Source: Purshia tridentata (Eukaryota; Streptophyta; Magnoliopsida; Rosales; Rosaceae). Taken from it: a DNA stretch of 23,495 bases. Each line of letters opens with the position of its first letter. Positions within the stretch are counted from its first letter, which is position 1. Below the pieces are notes generated by a model that saw nothing but the letters and a program-made list of their open reading frames with translations, did not search any database and was not told the origin of the DNA. The stretch covers positions 1-23,495 of the forward strand of contig QANT01003587.1 in assembly GCA_003254885.1 (NCBI GenBank), given 5' to 3'. Positions 9,411 to 19,400 of the stretch are shown one piece after another. The translations under genes and the position numbers were made by a program.

Positions 9411-10140
9411 GACCAAAGACTCACAGATCGACCGATCAAGCTAATTAAACGAATTGAATAGGGGTATAGTGTACCACAAATTAAGTAATTAATTAACACT
9501 ATATAGTTATATATACAAATTGGAATATAGCGTAAGATTAATTATTTCCTGTTTTAATTAGATTAGTTTCCTAGTTGTCAGAGGAAAAGTGAGTATTCTC
9601 TTTTTTCTTGGTTTTAAATTTATTTTATTTTCTTGCCAAAATACCAAAACGTGGATTTGTTTCCATAATGAGATCTGTACTAAAGATCTGTTATTTTTAA
9701 TTTTGTAGGCGGACATATATATGCATACATACATACATACATATATATATATGTATATATGGCGGTGCATATATGTGCCCTTGACGGTCTTTTGCTACAT
9801 AATTGCCACGCCATCCCCAAAGTTAATGCACGGTTGGGATTCAACGATTGATGAACAACTGGTCTTTGACTCTTTGCTATATGCACCAAATAAAATACCC
9901 AAATATTGTTCTTTTCCCAATTCAATTAAAAAATGTATTATATATAAACCACACTGTTATTTCAAAAAAAAAAGTTTAAATATTAACTAATTAAAAAAAA
10001 AATTTTAATCCCAAACCTTATAGATTTGAAACCAAAATAAATAAAGAAACCAAAACCTAATAGAAAAATAAACCAATTGATAAAGAGGAAAACCATATAG
10101 TTAAGTAAGACGTAAAAACATCAAGGTATATATATACAAC
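9411..10140. other. Intergenic, with a CATA/TA microsatellite
   Basis: No gene is recognised. An ATAC/TA simple repeat at about 9714-9760 accounts for the Ile/Tyr-rich short open frames on both strands. Sequence at about 9560-9620 is a remnant of the upstream block shared by the RING array. A-rich runs occur at 9962-10002. Confidence 0.55.
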
Positions 10141-10144
10141 AATG

Positions 10145-10325
10145 CTATACTTACCACATATTTATATCATAATTTTATACCATCTTATGTGATAATTTAT
10201 ATGGCATTAATACATTAGACACTAAAAAATAAAAAATAAAAACCCTAAAAATAAGGAAATATCCTACCAGTACAATAATGACACGTAAGATGGTATAAAA
10301 ACATGATAAGAATAATATTAGTTTA
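10145..10325. mobile_element. MITE-like element with long imperfect terminal inverted repeats
   Basis: TTTTATACCATCTTATGT (10173-10190) is matched on the opposite strand by 10283-10300, with 17 of 18 positions identical. Similarity of the inverted arms extends outward (TTATATCAT versus CTTATCATG) and inward, giving arms of about 45-50 bp around a short AT-rich centre with no coding capacity. This is the shape of a non-autonomous DNA transposon of about 180 bp. The exact ends and target-site duplication could not be fixed, so the family is not assigned. Confidence 0.65.
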
Positions 10326-10675
10326 TACGTGTTCGAATTTTAGAGAATTAAAAAGTCACTGGTTCAAGCTTGAGAAAAAGCAAAGAAGGATTTGAATGTG
10401 AGTAGATTTGAAATCTAATTGATCATAATCAGACCCTTCTTCGATTTTTGTCCGAATAATTTAATTTGTACTTACAATAGACTCATATCCTGTCATATAT
10501 TCAAGTTAATTAATATGCATGTGTTCAAGACACGTAACATAAATCATGAAGAAGCGTTAGGTAGCATATATATACAGATAAATTATAAGTTTGAGAAGAT
10601 TACTCACACACACACACATTTTAAGTACATATATGCAGGCATTGATCAGCAGCTATAGCTTGTGGATGATGAGTG

Positions 10676-10806
10676 TCAGATGCTACCCAGAGTTCCCCCA
10701 AACACTTCAGTAGGACAAAGTGATCATCATATATATATAACCTTTAATTTGATCATATATATATTGCCCCAGTGAAGTGATCAGGGGAACTCCAGGGAAC
10801 AACTGA
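10676..10806 (-). ncRNA. MIR395: MIR395 precursor hairpin 3
   Basis: On the minus strand the mature 21-mer is at 10710-10690; it begins CTGAAGTGTTTGGGGG and ends AACTC, identical to hairpins 1 and 4. The star arm is at 10790-10770, with two G:U pairs and one mismatch in the duplex. The stem base is TCAG (10676-10679) facing CTGA (10803-10806). Its 131-nt span is the longest of the four because of a longer AT-rich terminal loop containing ATATATAT. Confidence 0.95.
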
Positions 10807-10874
10807 CGATCTTTAGTCTTCGATATCTCTAGCTATAGCTAGCTTTGTTTAATTTATATGCAGTAGCAAACCTT

Positions 10875-10996
10875 CTATTTATAGCTACACATGAGAGAAA
10901 TTTAAGAAGGTAGGTAGTATGTAACTATGAACGAGAACCATTAGAGACATATCCTCGTACATGGAGTGTTGCTGGCCAAATTAATGAACCTGGTCA
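10875..10996 (-). promoter_or_regulatory. MIR395 hairpin 3 promoter: TATA box and UPE-like element
   Basis: On the minus strand TATAAATAG (complement of 10875-10883) lies 165 nt upstream of the miRNA 5' end. About 100 bp further upstream the gene strand reads TGACCAGGTTCATTAA (complement of 10981-10996). This is close to the recalled UPE-box consensus, with one change in the TGTC part. Of the four hairpins it is among the two best matches. Confidence 0.55.
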
Positions 10997-11562
10997 GAAT
11001 TGTGGGGAAAATGAGGTAGGGTGGGGAATATTGTTTAAACGAGTGGCCAGAATGCAAGGTCTCCCCAGCCACCCAGATTTTCTGTTTTTCGATCAGTTGC
11101 ACCACGTAGGTACACACACGTCCTCGATCTTCAGTCATTTTCATAGATTGCTAGCACATACATTATACATTATCTTGGATCAACTTGCAATTGGGGATCA
11201 GCCCTACAGGGGCACTACGTATGTTAGACAGTGAGTATATAACGGATTTTTATCAAACACCTTACCAACGTTAATTGTGTTGTACTTATCAAGCAGCAAG
11301 CTTATGATGCCATTTATGATTCTCTTGATGGTCAAGGAATCGGGGTGGGCCAGGTGTGATCTTTGTTGATGCTTAATTTCCAGTTACCATGGTTTTCACA
11401 GAGACTTACGCTGGCCCTTTAATTTCAATTCTGTGATCACATGACATGGGCGAAAAGTATAAACAATATTTTGGTGAGGATATATCTGAAAACGAAAGGC
11501 TGGACAAGTTGATCAACACACCTAAAGAATCAAGATTTGTTTCTTGCCTTCAATCTAATTTA

Positions 11563-11693
11563 ACCCACACTTGTGTCTAGGTTCACTCCCACTAGCTACC
11601 AATTAAATGCGAACATATGTAATATTTGTACTACTCATGAGTCATGACCAAATGAAAATTAAGATAGCTAGAGGCTGGTATCGACTATAAATA
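11563..11693 (+). promoter_or_regulatory. MIR395 hairpin 4 promoter: UPE-like element and TATA box
   Basis: TGTCTAGGTTCA (11574-11585) matches the UPE-box core exactly as I recall it. It lies 100 bp upstream of TATAAATA (11686-11693), which in turn is 162 nt upstream of the miRNA 5' end. The surrounding block is homologous to the promoter of hairpin 2. Confidence 0.6.
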
Positions 11694-11777
11694 CCAAGCA
11701 CGCATGGTTGATTGGTAAATGGTAACCTAAGCAATCAAAAACACTACTGGCTAGTATGAAATTCATTAACATCTGCC

Positions 11778-11892
11778 ATATTAGGTGTCCCCTAGAGTTC
11801 CCCCGAACACTTCAGTAGCTAGCTTGAAATTAATTAATCCTTCAATGGTCTCTACTGAAGTGTTTGGGGGAACTCCTTGTGTCATTTGATAT
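11778..11892 (+). ncRNA. MIR395: MIR395 precursor hairpin 4
   Basis: The mature 21-mer is at 11855-11875 on the 3' arm; it begins CTGAAGTGTTTGGGGG and ends AACTC. The star arm at 11797-11817 pairs almost perfectly with it, the tightest duplex of the four. The lower stem pairs ATATTAGGTG (from 11778) with CATTTGATAT (11883-11892). It shares flanking TGTCCCCTAGAG and TCTCTACTGAAG with hairpin 2. It lies about 0.9 kb from hairpin 3 in divergent orientation. Confidence 0.95.
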
Positions 11893-12229
11893 ATATCTCA
11901 ATTCAAGTGCAAGACAAAGGCAACAGTAGTAGTAGTAGCGCGCACTCTTGTTTCATGTCATGCATCAACATTAATTATCTCCAATTGATTAATTAATTAA
12001 TTAGCTAGGGGCGCCATTCTTGCATATATATCAAGCTGTGTCCTTCTAATTTGATTTCACTGTTCTTCAAGCTTGTGATTAACAAGCTTAATTTCTCTCT
12101 TACTTATTGGACACAGGAATCTTCTTACTCACAGCGTGCATCTGTACATGACATGTTGTTCACTCTTTCTTAATGAAGCTAAATTACCCTTTTTTTTATA
12201 GCCGGTATATATATACTTTTTCTTTTGTT

Positions 12230-12660
12230 TATAGAAGGCATAAGACTCAGTGGCCCAACAAAGAGGATGATAGTTAGGCTCTTAAAGGTTTTGCTACTTA
12301 AAGGTCAAGCTGAATCTGTTGTGCGACCCTTTCAGCTTGAGGGGGGATATCATAAGCTTACGTTACATATATATATACTGTTAGTCAAGGATCACATCAC
12401 GCTACATCTAATGAGGAGCTTGCAGAACCTGTACATCGAAAAAGCAGCACATAATAGCTTAAATGAACAGCTGGTTGAATATATAGTTAGCCAAGATATT
12501 GTTAGAGTTATAGTTAGCTTTTAATCCTGTGTTAATACTTTTTATATGAATATATCTGGCTGTAATTATTATTCATTAATTAATTAATGAACCAGTTTCT
12601 TCCAAACACTCGATTTTATCTCCTTTTTCTCTCACAGTTTCTCTCTAACTTTCTCAATTA
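12230..12660 (+). mobile_element. Possible LTR-retrotransposon 3' remnant
   Basis: A purine-rich stretch (TTGAGGGGGG, about 12339-12348) resembles the polypurine tract next to a Ty1/copia 3' LTR. Further on, 12475-12535 (TATAGTTAGCCAAGATATTG, TTAGAGTTATAGTTAG, CTGTGTTAATA) has the style of copia LTR sequence in eudicots. A 99-codon open frame crosses the region but I see no retroviral-type motif in it, and it does not start with ATG. No LTR pair, primer-binding site or target-site duplication was found. This is a weak, style-based call. Confidence 0.3.
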
Positions 12661-13917
12661 ATCTCATTTCTTCTACTATTCTGAGCGTGGACTACTAAGT
12701 CGATAAAGCATACTTAATTAGTTTCACTGAAAAATTGCTGGTCGCACGAGGTACGTACAACATACACATGCACACAGTGACACAGACCTATATATGTGTA
12801 ACTCAGGTACTGCAGCAGATGAACATATGATTTAAGCACAACAATCATACATATATGCTTCGCATGTGTATAAATAACAAAACGCATACAGCATACTATA
12901 TATATGCTTCTTCTATTTCACTCTTGTTACTGTTATTTTCCTCTTATTTTTCGGCTCGATATCTCAAATATGCCTGACATGCAGTATATAATTACGCGAA
13001 CACTAAATCTTACCAACCCCTCTCATTTAAGTTAACCTTGTCATCTATATAGTTAAACTCATAATACTAAGATTACAATAACAATGGTGTATTAAGTATA
13101 TTAATAATCATGTCCAGCATAGAGCTGTACTAGATGTCTCCTAGATCGACCAGATTAATCGAATCAGTGCAGAATAATAGCTAAAAGACCTCCTAACAAA
13201 AGATAATAATACTAAAAGACCTCCTAACAAAAGATAATAATACTAAAAGACCCGTCGTTCACATGATTAACGACATGCCGTGTAAGAAAACATGAACTTG
13301 GTATTTTTGTGTCGCTTACTCCAATCGCACACCGTTTGTGTTCTCCCACCCAAGAACCCCAAATTGTGGGGTACGTACTTATCCTGCTTATAATACGGTA
13401 AGGGGAGCTCAAGTAGTTTTGACTTGTACATTAATCTTTATTAGTGGCACGAGGTGGGTTTTTGACATTTTGTTTCTTTCTCTAACTTGACCCCTCGTGT
13501 TGAGAAGTTGCAACCAGACCACCTCTTCCAGCTGTAATAAGCATTTAGTATATAGTCCTAGACTCCGAAGTACACTAGTTACCAAAACCAAAATCTTTGG
13601 AACATTTACATCGATCCCTTATCATCAATCTAGGCTGTTCCATACATAGAGCAACCACATTTTGGCATTTTCTCTTCACCTTCTTCCCCTGTCACAATTT
13701 TGATGATAAAGAGAGACATTTCATAGATCCCAACTCCCAAGTCCCAATTTCGAAATAATCGCCAAAAGTGTACACCTTGCCCAAATCACCAAATCATCTT
13801 AAACGAGGCCCTATTGTTACCTGCTTATAATTCTACTATGCCTCTCCTTGATCACAATCTCTCTCAGTTTCCTCGAACATTTTCATCCCAATATTTCTTA
13901 TTGTCTTTGGCTTCACA
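12661..13917. other. Intergenic region upstream of the plus-strand kinase gene
   Basis: No gene is recognised before the kinase gene. It contains a 31-bp tandem repeat (separate entry). The last few hundred bases are pyrimidine-rich (for example CACAATCTCTCTCAGTTTCC at 13852-13871), consistent with a 5' UTR. A weak TATA-like TTATAATT is at 13825-13832. Confidence 0.45.
13181..13252. repeat. 31-bp tandem direct repeat, about 2.3 copies
   Basis: The unit starts CTAAAAGACCTCCTAACAAA and occurs at 13181-13211 and 13212-13242 without visible mismatch, plus a partial third copy at 13243-13252. The perfect identity suggests a recent slippage event. Confidence 0.9.
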
Positions 13918-13938
13918 ATGACTAATATCATCAAGTAG
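13918..13938 (+). promoter_or_regulatory. Short upstream ORF in the kinase leader
   Basis: ATG at 13918 opens MTNIIK and stops at 13936-13938, 13 nt before the main start at 13952. If the leader includes this point, the uORF would be expected to lower translation initiation at the main ATG. The transcription start is not known, so this is inference. Confidence 0.4.
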
Positions 13939-13951
13939 TAGTACTGGGGTC

Positions 13952-16085
13952 ATGGGAAATTGTTTGAGGAAAAAACTTCAGGAGCCAAACGCACCGGTTG
14001 ACATTGCTCAACCTCACACTGGTTTGCATTCTTATTAAGTAGTATTAACTATTAACGTGTCTTTTGTTCAGAAACTTGAATATTTAGGCATACAATTTCT
14101 AAATTGAAATTCTTTAATTTGGTAATTAAAGGAGTCAATGCATTACAAGTGCCTCAACCCAACAAAACTAATAAAGCAGTACTTGAAGACAGGGCTCCAA
14201 CTTTTTCCTCAACTATCTTACAAGGTCAAGGTACTATATATTACATGTCCCATTAAACTTGGCTCAACATAAATGTTTGTGTCTATTTCTTTAACCAATA
14301 ATCAGTTTATCCTACATGCCTCTGGGTACAGAAAAGAACAGTAAAGGTCAAAACAGACGAGGATTACCACTTCGAGAGAGGAATTATTCATATGTTTCTT
14401 CAAACACAGAGATAGGTATATATAGTTATAATTACATGCATATGTGTGTGTGTGTGCATATATATTCGAAATTCGAATAGATCCTAACTAAGTGAACTAA
14501 TGTCATGTGTCTACTCTTGTTGGTGCAGAAAATGGTAGTAGAAATCATGGAAGGCGTGGTTATCCTGCCGGCCCTCGAAAAGGTCTGACTTTTGGGGAAG
14601 TGAATAAGGATGGAGTGTTTCATGGTTACAAGCTACACTGCTTTTGTTACAGCGCCTTGAAGGATGCCACACGCAAATTTAGTAGCAAGAATTTAATTGG
14701 GCAAGGCGGTTTTGGCGATGTGTACAAGGGATTTGTCAGTTATTGCAATATGAACACTGCTGCAAAACCAGGTGAAGGGCTCCCAATTGCTATCAAAAGG
14801 CTCAGAAAGACAGGATTACAAGGCCATGAACAATGGGAGGTCAGCTTTTTTACTTTCTCTGCGACTCTGTCTCTGTCTCTGTTTTTCAGTGTGTGTGAGA
14901 TTTAATTATGCATGTTATGGTTGCAGAATGAAAGGAGCTTTATGAGCAAAATACATCATCAAAACATAGTGAAACTAATAGGGTACTGTTGTGAAGGTGA
15001 GCATAGAATTTTGGTTTACGAGTATATGAGCGGAGGAAGCTTAGAGTCCCAACTCTTGACAGGTAAGAAAATCTCCAGATAACACTCATAAAGAGTACCA
15101 CACTCTGTTTGGTCAACTATATATAGACAAGCAAAAATATTGAGACAACAAAAAGAATGGGATTGCAATAGAGCCTAAAATTAAGGATAGAAATGCTGTA
15201 ATTGAGCTACAGTTGATTTGATTGGTATAAACATGCAGAAAATGGGACACAATTAGATTGGAGCAGAAGAATCAACATAGCAATTGGGGCGGCCAAGGCT
15301 CTAGATTGTCTTCACACTCATGGGACGCCAGTCATTCATCGTGATCTCAAAGCTTCTAATGTCCTTTTGGATGATGTCAGGTTCTCTTACTCATGCTGCT
15401 GATCGATGAGTACGTATACTAAGTTGTCCATTTGTGTTAACTGTCAACTTGATTGCTAATATTGCAGCACTTCAATGCCAAACTATCAGACTTTGGCCTG
15501 GCTAAATATGGACCCCAAGGTGACCAGGAGCAATTAATGACAAGGATTCTTGGCACCAAAGGTTACATCGCACCTGAATACATAGGAACAGGTACTCACG
15601 ACGATGATCAGTTATTAAAAGAGAGATATTGTATACACTAGTTGTATGTACAGCATTGTCAAACATTCCATATCCCTAAACGGGTTAATGTGTTTCTTGA
15701 TTTAACAGGGCATGTAACGTTGAAAACCGATGTATACAGCTTTGGAGTAGTTCTGTTAGAGATTTATTCAGGCTCCTGTGCCGTGAAGAAATATTCTGAT
15801 GGGATGGCGGGAGATCTTACCAAGTGGGCTGAACCACTTCTTAGCAACAACCTACTACTGCATCATGTAATCGACCGGAGACTTGGAAACAACTACCCAA
15901 TGGAACAAGCTCAGCAGTTTGCACAACTTATCCTCCGATGCCTTTGTTCAGACCCCAAGTGCAGGCCAACAATGACTGAAGTTGTGGCTGATTTGGAGCA
16001 GTTGCAAGAAAACAAGCGGCAGCAATCTGAACTCGCTCTATATTCCTACGTTTACCGCATGCCCTCCTTACAACAGTTTATCTAG
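13952..16085 (+). CDS. RLCK-VII (PBL/APK-type) protein kinase, divergent; 8 exons
   Basis: Exons join as 13952-14021, 14132-14230, 14332-14415, 14529-14839, 14927-15062, 15239-15375, 15468-15591 and 15709-16085. All introns are GT-AG and the frame stays open, giving 445 residues. MGNCL at the start fits N-myristoylation at G2 and palmitoylation at C4, hence the plasma membrane. The kinase has the glycine loop [11 protein letters not shown] (142-152), Lys174, Glu190, HRD 267-269, DFG 287-289, activation-loop Thr304 and APE 314-316, so it should be active. Family members relay immune or growth receptor signals. Oddities are HRDLK instead of the YRDFK usual in this family, loss of the THVST motif (here [13 protein letters not shown]), and a long variable N-terminus from exons 2-3. 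Exon 4-8 boundaries are secure; exons 2-3 rest on splice signals and frame only. Confidence 0.85.
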
Positions 16086-16248
16086 ACGGAATGGATGTCA
16101 GTCATAGCATTCAATTATATAATGAAAATGTCAGTTTCCCTTACCCAAAACAGAGAAAAAAAAAAAAAAGTTAAACACTTTTATGATTGTCCTTGAGTTT
16201 CAAGTGTTGTTCCATTCGTGTAGAAGTCAAGCAATTTAATCTCTAATA

Positions 16249-16295
<47 letters not shown>

Positions 16296-16471
16296 AGTTA
16301 TACGAGGTAGCTAACTTTTTACACAAGCAAATTACCACTGCTACATAGCTGCATAGCTTAAGGAATACACGCGGCAGTAACCTCTTCAGAATAACTCAAA
16401 ATGTGTCAAAATACAAGCCCAAACTTGATTCTATGTGGAATCAAATAGGTAATTTACAGAGAAAACTGACT
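16086..16471. other. 386-bp spacer between convergent kinase genes, with (GA)n tract
   Basis: Both kinase genes end into this spacer. It holds a possible poly(A) signal AATAAA for the plus gene (16245-16250), an A-run at 16156-16169, and an interrupted (GA)n microsatellite at about 16255-16296. The 3' UTRs of the two genes may overlap here. Confidence 0.7.
16255..16296. repeat. (GA)n microsatellite between kinase genes
   Basis: GA repeat with small interruptions (ACAGAG at the left, GCGAG near 16284). It lies in the region where the two convergent kinase transcripts should end. Confidence 0.92.
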
Positions 16472-19400
16472 TCAACGCACACGTGGAGATTGCCGGTGGG
16501 ATGGCAAAGGGGATGCACTTGGTGTTAAATGTAGAGGAGAATGGTGGTGTCGCATTGGGGATTTGCGGTAAGGAGCATGAACTGTATGCTGCTCTGATTT
16601 GCCTGCAGTTTTTGGGGCTTCAAGTTGTTCCAGTGTATCTACTACAGTTGACATTGTTGGCCTCTGTTTAGATTCTGGGCTTAGGCACTGTAAAGCGAGA
16701 GTAGCAGCTGTATAGGCTGCTTTCTGAGGATATTGGCCCTCCAACTTGGTGTCCATAATCCGAAATAGTTTTCGTCTGTCACCCAAATATGGTTTTGTCC
16801 AGTCGACCAGATTCTGTTCCACACCAACTTTTGTTTTATCAACAGCTCGTCGTCCAGACAATAGCTCCAGTAATACAACTCCAAAACTATACACGTCACT
16901 TTTAGCAGTCAACCGACCTGTTAAACAATGAACGGGTATAATCCATTAGCAGAAGCACTACCACTCGCTTTGTACTCAATGAAGGCCCAATTTTACAGAA
17001 CTTCCACCTTGAGAAAATCTTAATTGCAAATAATTAGAACAGTCAGATTTGTACCATCCAACTCTCTGATGCAACTCAAAAGGTTTAACTTTTTCAAGCT
17101 TTTTAAATCAATAGATTGGAAAGTTTAAAAACTCCCACTTGGTCAATTGGCACCAAGGTGACTTCTAATAAAAAGGTTCAAGGTCACCAATCCGGCTTGT
17201 ATGAAAGTTGGTGCAACGGCCAAGAAAGAGGCCTCAATGCACATTTTGTTCATTTATTAATATGTAATACTCATAACAAACTTACTTCAGTCAGACGTTC
17301 ATAAAATCAATTTTTCCCAACAAGATATAGACTATGACTCAGAAATGTTCATTACACCAACAACAATTAATATAGACATTAAACATACCTGTAGCAACAT
17401 ATTCAGGTGCTGCATAGCCTTGAGTACCCATGACTTGAGTAGACACATGAGTCCTGTCACCAGTAGGACCTGCCTTAGCTAAGCCAAAATCAGAAAGTTT
17501 CGCATTGAATTCCTGGACCCCAAATGCACCATTAATGTCAGTAATTTATACTATTCAGAATGTTGAATCATAAGATATTCAGAATGACTGACAAAGATGG
17601 AATAGTGTCCTCTTTATTCAACATACCGAATCTAGTAAAATATTGGACGCCTTAAAATCACGATATATGACTTGTGATTCAGCATCATGAAGAAAACTGA
17701 GCCCCCTGGCAGCACCTATGGCCACTTTCATTCTTATTGCCCATGAAAGTGGTTGCGGCCCTCCTGTGAAACAAATATAAAAGTCCAACATTACTCAAAG
17801 TCAAAACAGGGAGTTTCTTAATATTGAAAATGCAGCCTCATTTGAGATTTTTTAACTGAGCAAAAATTGTTGACTTCCAGAGAGATTAAACAATTTGAAG
17901 AAACACAAACAGAACGAAAACACCATGCTTCCTAGTAACATTAGATAAAATATCACTTACTTCTAAACAGATGATTCTCTAAGCTTCCTTTTGGCATGAA
18001 CTCATACACCAAGAGCCGGTTCTCACCCTCCAAGCAGTACCCTATAAGCTTAACCAGATTTGGATGATAGAGTTGACCAAGATAATTCACTTCTGTCTGA
18101 AATTGAGTGGCTATCAGTAAATAAGCCAAGTATGACATTTCAAACACAAACAAAGAAAATATTGTTATAGTTGAAACCTACTAGCCACTCCTTATGGCCT
18201 TGGAAACCTTCAGGTTTGAGCTTCTTGACAGCAACAACCATTCCTGACCCTGGCTTTGCAGCTGTAAATGTGTGTTCATTAATCCATCCTTTGAAAACAT
18301 AACCAAATCCTCCTTCACCGAGAAGACTGTCAGGGCGAAAGTTTCTGGTGGCATTCTTTAGTTCATTGAATGAGAAGGCTTTCAAATTTGGGGATGACAA
18401 TATTTCGCCTTCAGTCCTTGGGGTAGGAAGACTTGAAGCATTGCTCTTTTCACTATATAATGGGATGGTCAAGCTTGATGTAGCAGCTGATGAGGGGCTG
18501 GTTTTGCTGGAATTTTTGGAAACCCCTGATGCTGACAGGAGAAAAAGTAGTTGGTAATTGCATAAACAGACACATTACCAAACCAAAAAATAAAAAGATA
18601 AAGAAAATTAAGAGCTCACCCTATCTCAAACCTACACCCACTCACAGAATTCCTCAAGAAATGCCATATATAGTACAAATTATTGAGTTATCAGTTATTG
18701 TCAAGCAGAGGTGCAAGCTAGCCTGGCTCACAAAACACCTTAAATCAAGCATCTTTGTTCTGTAATAACTGATAACTAATGTATGATGAAGTAAGATTTT
18801 ATGGACAAAAGATTACCTCCTCTGTTTTTATAGAAAGAACCACCATCCCTTACCCCTTAGGCCCCAATTTTTAAAGGCCCCAATATTTAAAGTCTTTGCT
18901 TGTAGAGAATTTAGCGTGCCATCCTAATGCTCAATTTTTACACAATTTTGTAACGAATTCATGTAAGTATTAAAACCCTTTTCACAAAATGACCCATTTC
19001 AAAGAAAAAAGAAAACAAATTGAGCAAAACACAATCGCGAGCTAAAGATTATTAAAAGCACATAATGACAAATTATATAAAGCTGTCTCCAACGTGCTCC
19101 TAATATATTCACCTAAAGAGAGAAAAAAATCGAATTGTTAAAACAGGAAGAAAAAACACTGCTATTTCCATCTTTCCAAATGATATTGATAATTGATAAT
19201 TCATTGCAGAAAAAAATGAAGAAAAGAAAAAAAGAAGAAGAAGAAGATCTTCCATTTTACACAGGTTGATTCCCGGAAATGAAACTAGGAGCTAAACCAA
19301 GAGAGAGACTTCGTTTAAAATTAACAACTAGAAGAATTTGCTCCACAAATGCCAATGAACTTATTCCAACCGAGGTACCCAAAATCTAAAAAGAACATCA

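Noticed and set aside
9411-9416. Two-codon N-terminal extension of RING copy 2
   Set aside because: The extension depends on a TTG start. The first in-frame ATG is at 9410, and plant genes use ATG almost always.
12225-12524. 99-codon plus-strand frame as a real gene
   Set aside because: It does not begin with ATG and lies over likely retrotransposon-derived sequence; kept only as part of a repeat call.
15376-15380. Alternative splice donor GTTCTC five bases after the chosen exon 6 end
   Set aside because: Using it would shift the frame before [10 protein letters not shown]. The donor at 15376 keeps [17 protein letters not shown] intact and reproduces the 137-nt exon of the neighbouring kinase.
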